From Lojkania enalia (lineage: Eukaryota > Ascomycota > Dothideomycetes > Pleosporales), in contig ML986706.1 in the NCBI GenBank assembly GCA_010094045.1, positions 62,001 to 126,000 of the forward strand: 64,000 bases of DNA, written 5' to 3'. This document shows, in pieces, positions 11,207 to 21,580 of the stretch (positions are counted from its first letter, which is position 1; each line of letters starts with the position of its first letter). Below the pieces are notes generated by a model. The model searched no databases. It saw nothing but the letters and a program-made list of their open reading frames with translations, and had not been told where the DNA came from. Position numbers and translations under genes: made by a program.

Positions 11207-11740
11207 CAGCTCATCAGACTTGCCCTCAGCTCCCTCATCCATCGTCCTCAGTTGCCTAAATTGCTCAGCAATACCAGCGGGATCTATATGCAAGAATAAT
11301 GCTGGATCCGTGTCTTTGGCATCGAAAAGAATATCATTGTCATCATCATCAATCGGTTTGACAGTGGATAGCCGATTGGGGAAGTTGATGCCGCCACGAC
11401 GAATCAGTTTCCGAGGCTCCTCCGAGTTCAAGTCATATAGACGCTGGAGGCTGCGCGTATTCTCCACAATATCCTCACTTTTCTGTTGTCCCAATGGCAC
11501 TGAGCCAATCTTGATATATGATCTATCAAGTCCCTCCATCACCTTCACCGCCTGCGGCTCATCATCGTCATTACCAATCTCCTCGTCCCAGTCACCCTCA
11601 AGCACATACTCGCCGTACATAGCAAGCAGCTCCCTATCAGCCTTCTGGTCAAGGTTGCTGGGAATGCGCTTCTTGGGCGTGGAAGTCGCCGGACCGGTCA
11701 CAGACTTAACTTCTGAAAAGAATTTGGCAAGACTAGACAT
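11207..11740 (-). CDS. Probable 5' exon of the 8.5-11.1 kb gene, or a separate small gene
   Basis: The minus-strand frame starts at ATG 11740 (MSSLAKFFSEVKSVTG) and stays open to a TAG at 11153-11155, giving 195 codons if unspliced. A GTTAAC at 11206-11201 and the acceptor before 11111 are in the same phase (0). A 95-bp intron would therefore fuse GKSDEL to VRDSDREFDIG. GTTAAC is a weak donor, so a separate protein of 195 residues ending SLSQLAR remains possible. The product is hydrophilic and acidic, with no recognised domain. RKLIRRGGINFPNRL is its most distinctive block. Confidence 0.55.
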
Positions 11741-11830
11741 ATTTGGATAGTGTAGGGATATCCAAGTGTGATGAGGCTTATATCGCCGGGATCTCAAGAA
11801 AAAAGTGTGTCTTACTTACCGAATACTTAC

Positions 11831-11980
11831 CTTTGCGCAGGAGGGACGGCCTGTATCGCAGATACGAGGCTTGTGACGCTGGAGAGTGCGTAGAGTGAGA
11901 CGAGGGGCGAGATCTGTTTGAGGACATTCGATGAACTTATACGAGGCAGCAAGCCGTGTACACAATGTTGGGAATGCCAT
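11831..11980 (-). CDS. Possible upstream coding exon
   Basis: The minus strand shows an ATG at 11980 followed by 50 open codons (MAFPTLCTRLAASYKFIEC..RPSCAK) ending exactly at a strong GTAAGT donor (11830-11825). The N-terminus is basic and hydrophobic. It could be the first exon of the downstream gene or a spliced leader. The acceptor is unclear: the TCTAG near 11733 is out of phase, and an AAG at about 11780 would be in phase. Low certainty. Confidence 0.3.
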
Positions 11981-12787
11981 TGTCCGATCTGAGGTAGAAG
12001 AATCTTCGATTGAACTCAATAAGTACAATAGCATTGTGAGGCATTTCCTGAGATTGACAAAGACCAGAAATAGCAGAGAACACGACTATGCCATTTATCG
12101 ATGCAATGCTCTAGATGATGTAATATAGGTTTAGGAAATGAGAGGACGAAAATTTGTTTTCTATGCATACAGGATATTCTAAGGAGAAATTAATTCTCGG
12201 AAAGCTGCCTAGAGGGCTCAGAAGAAGCGGAGACCATATCTAGGCGATTAGTACTAGACAGCCGAGGAGCCCCGCATCCATTATTCTCTTGTTAAATTAG
12301 TTACCATGCCAGAGTTGCCGGAAAAATAGAATTAGATAGGGTCTTTGTCAATCTCCCCAGCCCATCTGATGCAGGAGATTTAACTCTGTGCTCTAAACCC
12401 GATTCGGAAAGACAGTGCTGAATAAAGCTGCTCAATAATGACGAAATACCAGGCTGCTAGCCTGGTGGGCAGGCACAATATATTTATGCTATAAATTTTA
12501 GCTAGGCTTCGAGGTGTTCCGAACTTTTATCGGCTATTCGTTTTCAAATTACTGTGGGTGGTATTACCATCGCTCCTGGGAAACAACGGCATAACGCTCT
12601 ACGGCTAGCTGTATGTCAGTTCCTTATGTTCATTTTCAAGATTCGCATTCATAACTACCGATTGAAGTTAAATTGCAATACTCACAAGAGCGCATCAATT
12701 CTTCGTTCGATCCAGAAACACACACAATCCAACTCTGAGACTTCATCCGTTGCATCTTAACCACTCCTCTTTCAACACTTAAACTAA
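11981..12787. other. Intergenic between divergent genes
   Basis: Moderately AT-rich, with no recognised gene. It should contain the promoters of the minus-strand gene to the left and of the plus-strand gene at 12788. Confidence 0.45.
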
Positions 12788-13606
12788 ATGGGCGTAACAA
12801 TATCGCACGCCATTCTATCGCCGCTATCTCTGGCAGCAGCAGTAATCGGCTTCATATCCTTCGGCTTCACTGTAGCAACCTTCCTCAATGTGTTTTGGTC
12901 CTCGATCCAAACCCTGCTTGGTGCGCCCGACCAAATCGAGGATTTTCTATGCACACTCAAGGAGGGCTTATTAGAAGAGCGACGCCATTTAAGGAAGGTG
13001 AAAAGAAGGTTGAAGAGTAGAAGTGGAAGTCACGTGCGAGGAAGGAGTAATCTAGGTAGGGACTCTGAAGGAGGGAAGGGTGGAGCGGGGCATGGTAGGG
13101 GAAGGGGAGTGCAACATGGGTATTTTGAGAGGGATCTGCAGAGCCTGCATAGTGCTGGTGAAGATGCAGGAACTAGAGCATTGCGTTCCGCTATCCGAGA
13201 CATGATTCGCGAATTTAGACGCCTGGAACATCCTTTTTTGAAACCGGAGTTTCAGCAGCAGTCAAGTTCGTATTGGAGCACGACGGATCCGTCGACTAGG
13301 AAGCCATATTATTCAAAGGATGGGGGGAACGACTACGATAGGCAACTTGGAAGAAACAATACATTGGGCAGTGAGTATCGGAAGTGCGGGTTTAGAGAAA
13401 GGTGGTTGTGGTTAAGGAGGAAGGATGCCGTTGTTATGCTGAGTGAAAGTTTGAGTCGGGTAGAAACGAGGAGGACAGCACATGATGTGGGTCAGGTGCT
13501 TATAATGGTTGGGGATATTGGGAGAGATTTGCAGGATATAAGGGACAGCGTTGAGGCACTTGAAGGGAGAATGAGTAGGGTCATTGGAGTTCGGAGGGTA
13601 GATTGA
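12788..13606 (+). CDS. Fungal membrane-anchored protein of unknown function
   Basis: A single exon of 272 residues. Residues about 10-40 are hydrophobic (LSLAAAVIGFISFGFTVATF) and likely form one N-terminal membrane segment. Next come APDQIEDFLCTLKEGLLEER, a basic stretch, the helix LRSAIRDMIREFRRLEHPFL, and a C-terminal block CGFRERWLWLRRKD..VVML and VGDIGRDLQDIRDSVEAL ending RVIGVRRVD. This order (hydrophobic start, EERRHLRK, RLEHPFL, GFRxRWxWLR, DIGRDLxDIR) matches a family of conserved fungal hypothetical proteins that I know only as uncharacterised. The Gly/Arg-rich linker (about residues 80-110) is low complexity. No function can be given. Confidence 0.8.
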   Translation: MGVTISHAILSPLSLAAAVIGFISFGFTVATFLNVFWSSIQTLLGAPDQIEDFLCTLKEGLLEERRHLRKVKRRLKSRSGSHVRGRSNLGRDSEGGKGGAGHGRGRGVQHGYFERDLQSLHSAGEDAGTRALRSAIRDMIREFRRLEHPFLKPEFQQQSSSYWSTTDPSTRKPYYSKDGGNDYDRQLGRNNTLGSEYRKCGFRERWLWLRRKDAVVMLSESLSRVETRRTAHDVGQVLIMVGDIGRDLQDIRDSVEALEGRMSRVIGVRRVD

Positions 13607-15324
13607 CATTTACATCCTAGGCTCTCTTATATAAACCTTGACACTATCTTTCTACCTCAGAAGATATCGCGAATGATGTTGCATGCCTGAATAATGCCGC
13701 TTTACCACACTTCTATGTCCCGATGAGGTAGTTCTAGAGCAGCATTATAGACAAAGCAGCATAGAAACTAGGGAGCTTAGAAGTAAGTATTGTTCATATA
13801 TCAGCAAACTATTTAGTGTTGGGTCTACGGTTTGATACGATAGCAATCAGTCGAACATATTGATAGATACCACTCAAACGATCAATTTTACACATTTCGT
13901 CAAACTTTCTCGCAAGGCTTTCGTCATTCACCACCCGATAATCTCTACGAAATATGCCATTAAATAGGGTGTAATTGCCGATACCGTTTCTAGGGAAAGC
14001 AAACAAGTCAAACTTTGTCCGGCAAATTACATTGTGATGAGAAGAGAGGGTCTCATGAGCGACATCCCCTCTTGTGTAGTCGTTTTCTGGGTTAGATCGA
14101 TATGCTTAGTTTGTTAAATAGCCAATAAAATCTCGTGATAGACCAAATCTGTCCAAGATCTCGTCGTAGTGAATGGGGGATATTTCCGGGTTTTATATCT
14201 TTAAGTCTAATTGAACACCGAGGAATGAAGTATAGCCCTGTTGTTGAGTCTTTGAGGGTTTAGTGTACAAACGGGCTAGCAATAGACTCCGTTCCTGGAT
14301 TCTAGAATTGGTTGCGCAAGAGGATAGAGAAGCTCCCCTAATTGGCCTCTAGTAGCATTATGACCGTATACTCTCGTATCTCGAATTTTTCATGGTATCG
14401 AACCTGTCCTACAAACTTGTCGGCAACTGCTAAGTCGTGAATTGATGCCAACTTCACTAAGAAACGGGGGCGCTCGTCAAATTGAACCTCGTTGTTATAC
14501 CATATGTAGGCTTTAAGTGCGTAATGCTAGCCATCAATGTCGACCGACACCCTTGTCACGTATAATTCCATCCTCCCCTAGTGTATGAATTACTTCATAC
14601 CAACTCTCGACTAGAGTATGTCTGGTTCTTAGATTTTGGTGTTAGTGAGTGATCTGGCTCCACACATTATCCAGATTTGAGGACGAATGCGTCGACTATT
14701 CGCAGTCCACAGCTTTCCCACCGTGCAATGGCTGCATGTCGTTTTCCCTTATCCATCAGTTGATGCTAACATGCAGTGATTGATCCTCTTTGTCCGGATA
14801 CGTTGGAAGCCTACAAAATACAGTATCATTTCTCCTTCAGTGAATCCATAGTTAGATCACATGGTCAACGTAGTATGTATTTCTCTCGTAGAATCCTAGA
14901 CCGGCTTCCGTAGCTTGTCGAGGCAAACATTGAGAGGCAATGAAGTCAAGTGTGCAGCAAACATAACTGAGTGAAGAGCCTCGGGATACCCACTCTAACA
15001 TCTAATATAGCCAAGACAGGAACGATGCTGGAAGTGAATAACGGAAACTTCTCCCACCGGAGACAGGTGCCCTGGAGCTGGGTAGTATGACTTCGATAGG
15101 GCGAACGTGGTGTGTGTAGCTACAGTTGGTGGAGGACGTCGATGAGGCTGGTGTTGATGGGGAGGTTCGGCAATGGGGAACGCCGAGGTGGGCCGATGAC
15201 GTTTGCTTGGCATCTAGAGCTCTCAAAGCTCGCAGGGCATCTCACTGTGTCCCTTGTCTCCTCTTTTATCTATCGTCGTCGGAACAGGTCATCAGCTATC
15301 TCTATCTCTTCAATTACCCCTATC
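13607..15324. other. Gene-poor block, possible decayed BTB remnant on the minus strand
   Basis: No intact gene. On the minus strand around 14,590-14,380 a readable stretch includes ALKAYIWYNNEVQFDERP and LASIHDLAVADKF, which recalls the end of a BTB domain in fungal proteins but is flanked by stops. The last ~300 bases are the leader region of the reductase gene. Confidence 0.35.
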
Positions 15325-16526
15325 ATGTTCGCCCGATCGGTTTTCCGCCCAGTGCAGACCCTGCAATCAGTACGTTTGTGGTTCTGATCTTTTTTGAGCA
15401 TGACAAATCTACTAGAGCTCTGGCAGCACGGCTAACATGGTCTCAGCACGTCCGCCGCTATGCCACCGAAGCGCCCAAGAGCGGTGGTAGCAATACCCTC
15501 CTCTATACTGGGATTGCCTTTGCTGGCCTCTCTGGCGGGTACTTCTATCTGCGACGCCAACGAGGAACTCCAACAGGCCAAGCTGGTCAGGCACCCCCAT
15601 CGCAAGAGGCCGAGAAGGTCTCTTCAGGTGCGACAGAGCCAGCGAAGAAGGCTTTTACGGGCGGCGAGCAGGGCTTCCTGTCACTCGTGCTTGAGAATTA
15701 CGAGGTCCTCAATCACAATACCAAGAGGCTCACATTCAAGCTGCCTGAGGCAGACATGGAAAGTGGTCTGCCCGTTTCTTGTGCGTATTGAGATGAATTG
15801 ATTAATACACTTTCTGATCAAAACAGCTGCCGTGATAACCAAGTACAAGGGACCTGAAATGGAGAAGCCCGTCATCCGACCATACACCCCAACTAGCGAT
15901 GTTGGTGAGTAATTGTGATTGATATCAGTGAAAGTCTCTAACTACTTCGAACAGACGCAAAAGGTTTCGTCGAATTCGTCATTAAGAAGTACCCCAACGG
16001 GCCGATGAGCCAGCACATGCACGCGATGGAGCCGGGTCAACGTCTCGATATCAAGGGCCCGATCCCCAAATACCCATGGTCGCCGAACAAGCACGAGCAT
16101 ATCGTCATGATTGCAGGTGGCACCGGCATTACACCCATGTGGCAAGTCGCAAATCATATCTTCAAGAACCCAGAGGATAGGACCAAGATCACCCTTGTAT
16201 ACGGCAATGTCTCAGAAGAGGATATTCTGCTGAAGAAGGAGTTGGAGCATTTAGAGAACACCTATCCTCAAAGATTTAGGGCATTCTACGTATTGGATAA
16301 CCCTCCTGAGAGCTGGCAGGGCGGAAAGGGATACGTCACCAAAGAGCTCTTGAAGACAGTAATGCCTGAACCCAAGGAGGGCGACAAGATCAAGGTCTTC
16401 GTATGCGGGCCTCCAGGCATGTACAAGGCTATCAGCGGTGGCAAGAAGAGCCCGACCGACCAGGGCGAGCTCTCGGGCATGCTCAAAGAGCTCGGATACA
16501 GCAAGGATCAGGTGTACAAATACTAA
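15325..16526 (+). CDS. MCR1: NADH-cytochrome b5 reductase 2, mitochondrial (Mcr1 type), four exons
   Basis: Exons are 15325-15369, 15447-15780, 15827-15904 and 15955-16526, giving 342 residues. The tiny first exon (15 codons, [15 protein letters not shown]) starts a basic mitochondrial targeting sequence. A membrane segment, [20 protein letters not shown], follows. The FAD-binding lobe carries [10 protein letters not shown], the family's RxYTP(S/T) motif. The NADH lobe carries [15 protein letters not shown] and [15 protein letters not shown]. The length equals other fungal Mcr1 proteins. The enzyme passes electrons from NADH to cytochrome b5 or small acceptors at the outer membrane or in the intermembrane space, and supports sterol synthesis and ascorbyl-radical recycling. 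All introns are 46-77 bp with GT..AG ends, and GCTAAC precedes the first acceptor. Confidence 0.95.
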
Positions 16527-17179
16527 AAATTGGTAATGATTTTGCAGAAATGTGTACGAATATACCTTGCGTAGACTTAGATTATCTGAGGTCAATGCCT
16601 AACTCTTTTCTTCAAGTTGAGTCCTGTCGTTACATTATTCTCCACAGATTATTGTTGCTATGAATGGTTCGTCTATTTTCCTATTCTGCAGCAACTTTTT
16701 CGTCGTACTGTTGAATGATCAAAATCGGTATAAAGCAGCCTGCTGAAATTGACGGGGGTGTTGCTCAAAGGCTCAGACGGATATTAGCGCGGGTTTAGCC
16801 TATTTAACATAGGCCATGAGCATCCTTCCACTTTCGGACTCTAGATCTTAATATATATAGGATACATCAAATGACATGAAACCCGCAAAAGCTTATTAAT
16901 TATTTGCATCTGGAGAGGTGGGAATGATATTTTTTGACGGAATATGAGCCGAGACATGGTTTTCCGGACTTTTGAAAACCTGGGACACAGGTACACTCTC
17001 CTATATAAAACTACCTTCTATCATCGTTCGAAGTTCTAGAAACTCTGAGCGTATTCGACCTAACCATTGGGTATATATAGCTCCATTTTGACAAAATAGT
17101 TGGATTTACGAACTAACCAGAGAGGCATAGAACAGCTTGCGACAGTAATAGAAATTTGTGCTTTCTGGAAGGCCCGAAA
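16527..17179. other. Intergenic, reductase 3' end and promoter of the GH28-like gene
   Basis: AT-rich with no recognised gene. A TATATATAG-like run occurs near 17072-17080, about 100 bases upstream of the next start codon. Confidence 0.4.
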
Positions 17180-18511
17180 ATGAAGCTCATACTTGCAGCA
17201 TTACCTACCTTACTTGCTCTATCATTTGGCTTACGTGTGTCGAAGCGAGAGATATGTACAGTCTCGTCACATAACGATCCAAGTAAGGATGATGTTCCAG
17301 CCATAAGTGCTGCGCTCAAGGTATGAGATTGCGGCATAAATATACTAGTTTATCTAAAGTAGCTCTATTTCCCTCAATCAATCCAACACGATGCTCGCCT
17401 TCTCTTACTTTAGCACCCGTCGAGACACTCCAGCTAACAAACCTCCCGCATAGAAATGCGGCGACACAGGCCGTGTCCTCCTCCCAGCAAACCAAACCTT
17501 CCACATCCGCTCCCCGCTCAGTCTCTCCTCTTGCCGCGCCTGTGACTTCCAAATCAACGGCCTCCTCAAAGTATCAGACGACTGGCACTACTGGAGACAA
17601 CAGCCTGCCGCTTTCATCGTGCCAAACACGACCGCTGCAATCATTCGCTCAGAAGGCAACACCGGCATCATCGACGCCAATTTCTTCGGTCTACTAAACA
17701 ATTACACGACTCTTCCTCCCGCTGAGCAGCAAAGAATCCCCAAATTATTCAACATCGAAAAGGAGAGCTATCAAGTCCTCATTAGCAACCTTGTGATTAA
17801 GAACACGCCGGGCACTGCCTTCTTCGTATCTTCCAATTCCACCGCGCTGCGGTTCTACGGCCTACATTTTGCAAACGAGGGCGCTGTGGGCTTTGAGATC
17901 GAGAACGCAAAGCACGTGTACCTGTGGAACAACACGATCCGCGCAAATCATGCATGCGTCCAAGTCCGCACCAACGTCGAGAACTTCCAGGTCGAGGAGT
18001 CGAATTGCATCATCACGGCAGCAGAGAAGCGCAGCACGAGCGGCATCGAGTTCCAGCTCGTAGTCCGGGAATTCGCATCCTACATCCGGAACATATTCGC
18101 GAGGAAAGTCAGGATCGCGGGGGCGGCGAACGGCGTCGTGTTTTGGACGGGGCAACACAAGGATGAGTATCACACGGTCGAGGTGTACAATGCGACGTTT
18201 CGAGACTTTGAGCTCGAGGAAACCGCGCAGGCAGTGTATTTGGAGCAGTGTGAGGAGGGGAAGTATGGGGATGGGTGGTGGAGGGCGGCGTTGAATGTTA
18301 GTGAGGTTTTGTTTAGGAATTGGAGTGGGCAGGTGGAGAGGGAGAGTGAGTTAACTTGCACGGCTGAGGTAAGTCATAGTATTCACAGGGCCTCCTCTAT
18401 ATTAACCAGTGCTGATAGGATGATTGCGGGTTTTGGGGCGTGCCGATTGTGCTTTGGAAGGCTTGCGCTAGTGGGAGGGTGGTGAGAAGGGCGAACCATT
18501 TATTGGAGTAG
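17180..18511 (+). CDS. Secreted GH28-fold (polygalacturonase-like) protein without catalytic residues, three exons
   Basis: Exons 17180-17320, 17454-18368 and 18419-18511 give 382 residues. The signal peptide is MKLILAALPTLLALSFG. The order of blocks follows fungal exo-polygalacturonases: an early KDDVPAISAALK-KCGDTGRV block typical of GH28, then LFNIEKESYQVLISNLVIKN, then the parallel beta-helix. The four catalytic motifs are changed. NTDGFD reads NEGAVGFE, NQDDC reads RANHAC, GHG reads STSG, and the RIK site reads NGVVFWT. The C-terminus TCTAEDDCGFWGVPIVLW comes from the third exon. The frame has no stops and GC-rich codons, so this is a maintained protein rather than a decayed gene. I infer a carbohydrate-binding or otherwise non-hydrolytic secreted role. 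The third exon depends on the donor GTAAGT at 18369 and the acceptor TGATAG at 18418. Confidence 0.8.
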
Positions 18512-18930
18512 GGTTGAAGAGGATTCGTCGATAGCGAAATTGAGACACGTTGGTTTTGTGTGGTCCTAGAGTATACTTGATTGCAGTGACGGATTTCAAG
18601 ATATCTTGATGGCTCGACAAAAAAGCGGCGATTCTTTATCATACGATCATCTCTCTACCTTCCCCAAGTGATATCACACCGCTGGACTAAGGTTACCATC
18701 AGAACTGCTCAACAACACCACCTGAAATCTTCACCTAGAATCTATGAGAATTAACTTAAATAAGGACACAATTGCCCTGCCCAATTCCATTCACATACTA
18801 CAATCGTTTCGAGCCAACATTCTCGCATTACACCATATGCTCAGCTTCTCATCACATTTCTTACCTCACTATCCCCAAACACACTGCCACCCGGCATACT
18901 GGCGAACCTTCGGACAAATCCACTACCAAA

Positions 18931-20094
18931 ATGCCGACAAAGCCAAAGAAATGCGCACACTCGATTCCTGCCTCACTGCGTCCTCACCTCAAGTGTCCCA
19001 CCCTGTGCCCCAAGTGCACACTCAGCCGCCACATCTCAACACTGCGTAGTATAGAATCTGACTTCGCGGGCCGCGGCGGGGTCCTCGGATCAAAAGAGCT
19101 CGTATGGAAGGAATTAGGTAGACTGGGAGCGGAAGGCATTGAAAGCAGGAAACACATTTATTTGGTGAGGAAGTGGAAGAGGGCGAGGCTTGAGATCGAG
19201 AGATTTGTATGGGGATTTGAGATGTGGGAGCCGGAGAAAGAGGATCATGATGATGGTAATGATGATGGTCGTGAGAGGAGCGACAAAGAGAAGGCTATTA
19301 AAGATATGCTGGAGGCTTATGAGAGTTGGTTGGGAGGTGGCGATGAGAAGAAAAGTGCACAAGCGGATGCGAAGGGGGTAGATAGTGATGCGGGGTTCCT
19401 TGAAAGATCGAAGACCAAGTATATGAGGAAAAGGGCCGAGAGAAGGGAGGCGCGGAAATCGAAGAATTCGACTATCGACCACATTTGCGTGAAGGGGATC
19501 GGAAAGGTGATGAACGGAATTCGATCTGGATGCTCTTTCGCCTCGAGCAATGACAAGATTTTACGGTTAGACGCCTACGAGAGAATCGAGGACAGACGAG
19601 CGAAGAATGTTGGATTCGATGAGTTCGTGGTGGTCAGTCCGGTATGCATTATATCGGACCCTTCGGGCACACAGTCCATGGATGATGGCGACCAAGATAT
19701 GCCTTGCGAGTCCGAGATCAGAGCGCCGCACAACGCCCATACCTCAACCGAGCAACGACGTCATTGCGCCTTCTTCTGTCGACGCTTGCCGGCTTATCAG
19801 CCCGGGCCATGGGCCTCTCCACCAGGCTACCAGAAAGTGAATACGAGCTTCGTGAGTATGACGTGGGCCGATGTGAAGAAAGTGTGGGAAGACGATAATG
19901 ACGAGGGAAAGAATGCACATCAGGCAAAGACTAAAATGGAAACGGAAAAAGAGAGTTTTGAGATCCCGGTTAGGGCCAGTAGCCTAAGACAACCAGTGGA
20001 AAATGTAGTAAAGGAAAGAGGAGAGAAGATTAAGGCTTTAACGAGGTCTTCAGTGCTGAGCTGGACAGCCAACGTCGTGAGGGAAGCTCTATGA
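18931..20094 (+). CDS. Fungal protein of unknown function, Cys/GSKE family, member A
   Basis: I chose ATG 18931 (context CCAAAATG, MPTKPKKCAHSIPAS), giving 387 residues; the frame is open 53 codons further upstream, but that part looks like leader. The N-terminus has a Cys cluster (KKCAHS..LKCPTLCPKC), then AGRGGVLGSKE. A charged, helical middle contains an Asp/Glu/Lys-rich run. The C-terminal motif is PGPWASPPGYQKVNTSF followed by SMTWADVKKVW. The same three blocks in the same order occur in the minus-strand gene at 36953-38176, so these are paralogues. No enzyme or known domain is recognised. The CxxxCPxC pattern might bind a metal. No signal peptide is seen. Confidence 0.75.
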   Translation: MPTKPKKCAHSIPASLRPHLKCPTLCPKCTLSRHISTLRSIESDFAGRGGVLGSKELVWKELGRLGAEGIESRKHIYLVRKWKRARLEIERFVWGFEMWEPEKEDHDDGNDDGRERSDKEKAIKDMLEAYESWLGGGDEKKSAQADAKGVDSDAGFLERSKTKYMRKRAERREARKSKNSTIDHICVKGIGKVMNGIRSGCSFASSNDKILRLDAYERIEDRRAKNVGFDEFVVVSPVCIISDPSGTQSMDDGDQDMPCESEIRAPHNAHTSTEQRRHCAFFCRRLPAYQPGPWASPPGYQKVNTSFVSMTWADVKKVWEDDNDEGKNAHQAKTKMETEKESFEIPVRASSLRQPVENVVKERGEKIKALTRSSVLSWTANVVREAL

Positions 20095-20285
20095 CATGAA
20101 TGATACAGAAGGGAACTATTATTACAATAATGGGATCCGGACCAAGGATGCTATTTTGCACCTTTGCCGGCGCCTTGGAATTTTCGCGCTCTTCGTATGG
20201 ATGTAATAATATTCATTCATGAGCAAAGGAAATATGATATTGATTGTGATGATCGGGCTGTATGTGTACAACGCATTTATAAAAT

Positions 20286-20887
20286 TTACTTTGTCTCTGA
20301 AAATGGCTTCTCCCATCCCTCACCCGGTTTCCTCGCCTACTAATGTTAGCTACGTTTCTTTTTATATGGAATTACTACTCACCCTCACGGCACGTGGGCC
20401 GCCCAGCTCCGCCTCCAAGCCATCCGGGTACGTCTTCGGTACGGAGACTTTATCAGGGTACACCAGAGCGACAGCTCCACATAGACCGAGTACGGAGAGG
20501 ATGAATGTGCCCATCAACACACCGCCCCAGCCTGGCGTGAAATGGTCGTACTCATGTAGCGACAAAATACTAAGAATATCATTGTCCTCGTGGACGGGCT
20601 CGCCAAAGTTGCGTCGCTCCTGCTTATCCCACCAGTCGCCGTAAGGATCACGCAGCGACCGCTTCTCTGCTAGGGGGTTGATGTAGCCGCCATTCTGGTT
20701 TGCGTCAGCTCAATGGAGCTTTACAAGTAGCTCTGGTAGTATTTCTGACCATATCTGGGTCATCAATTTCAGCCTGCTCCTTCTGGGACATGGCGGTCCG
20801 GACTTGGGCGAACTGAGGTCGTGGTCGCGCGGTAGGAACAACGGCGCGGGCCAGTGGGCGAGCCGCTGCGATACGCCGGGACAACAT
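20286..20887 (-). CDS. NDUFB8: NADH:ubiquinone oxidoreductase complex I subunit NDUFB8, three exons
   Basis: On the minus strand exons are 20887-20750, 20694-20383 and 20336-20286, giving 166 residues. The N-terminus MLSRRIAAARPLARAVV is a basic mitochondrial targeting sequence. The diagnostic block is RDPYGDWWDKQERRNFGEPV with EDNDILSILS, then a single membrane segment (LMGTFILSVLGLCGAVALV) and YPDKVSVPKTYPDGLEAELGG. It is an accessory subunit of the membrane arm of mitochondrial complex I. The first donor, GTCAGA, is weak but phase and conservation demand it. The last exon is short (ARKPGEGWEKPFSETK) and less certain. It is divergently arranged with SWR1, the start codons being 693 bp apart. 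Confidence 0.92.
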
Positions 20888-21580
20888 GCTGGAAAATTGT
20901 TAGAAGCTCCGTAGAGGTAATTGAGGTGGTGATATACGTTGCGGCGCTCTGCGATAAATGTGGTTCGCGGTGGTAGTTGGCGTTGGCCGTCTTCGAAGTT
21001 GAGGCGTGATGCAAGGCAGGTTGGATTCCGCCAAGAAACCTACTATATTAGTACTAGCTCGTTCGCAGGCGGCCCAAGTAAAATGGCCACGGCACCGCCT
21101 AATCGGGAGACTGGCCGTGGCACCTATTCGGCGCGCTGAAGGGCTCCGTATGATGCACCACCGCCTCGATCATGATGCAGGCGAATTTGCAAGCTTTAGC
21201 ATAGCGCACATGATTTTCACTGCTCCGTTCATTCCTCAACTCGCCACAGGGTCGGCGGTAGATTGGGCTATGACATCGCAGTCGTGTGGTCGTCTAGGGA
21301 TTAGCGTGCTTGGCGCTTCCGCTCGAAAACATTGCCCGGGTAGTTCTGTCGGTTTTCGGAAACGGTCATCAACACGACAACTTCGTGGCTGTGAAAACCG
21401 ACAAATCTTCCACCAGCGAGCGCCCTGAGCTCGCAAACCTGGGTCTGAATTTACCACGAAATTCTACACGGTCACACCTATCTTGCGACATCGATTTTGG
21501 CCCGGTTCATGCCTGTTCGGCGTGTCTGGTGGTGGTCGTCTCTCGTGGAGGCCCCTTCCTTTCTTCCTTGTTGGTCCTAA
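20888..21580. promoter_or_regulatory. Shared intergenic region between NDUFB8 and SWR1
   Basis: This 693-bp GC-rich region lies between two divergent start codons and must contain both promoters and both leaders. Open frames inside it (such as 21006-21428) have no similarity and are not called. No clear TATA box was seen, as usual for housekeeping genes. Confidence 0.5.

Noticed and set aside
11220..11750. 176-codon plus frame
   Set aside because: It is antisense to the minus-strand 11.2-11.7 kb exon, and its Ser-rich composition is a by-product of the Asp/Glu-rich coding strand.
21006..21428. 140-codon plus frame upstream of SWR1
   Set aside because: It lies in the divergent promoter, has no family similarity and overlaps other frames.
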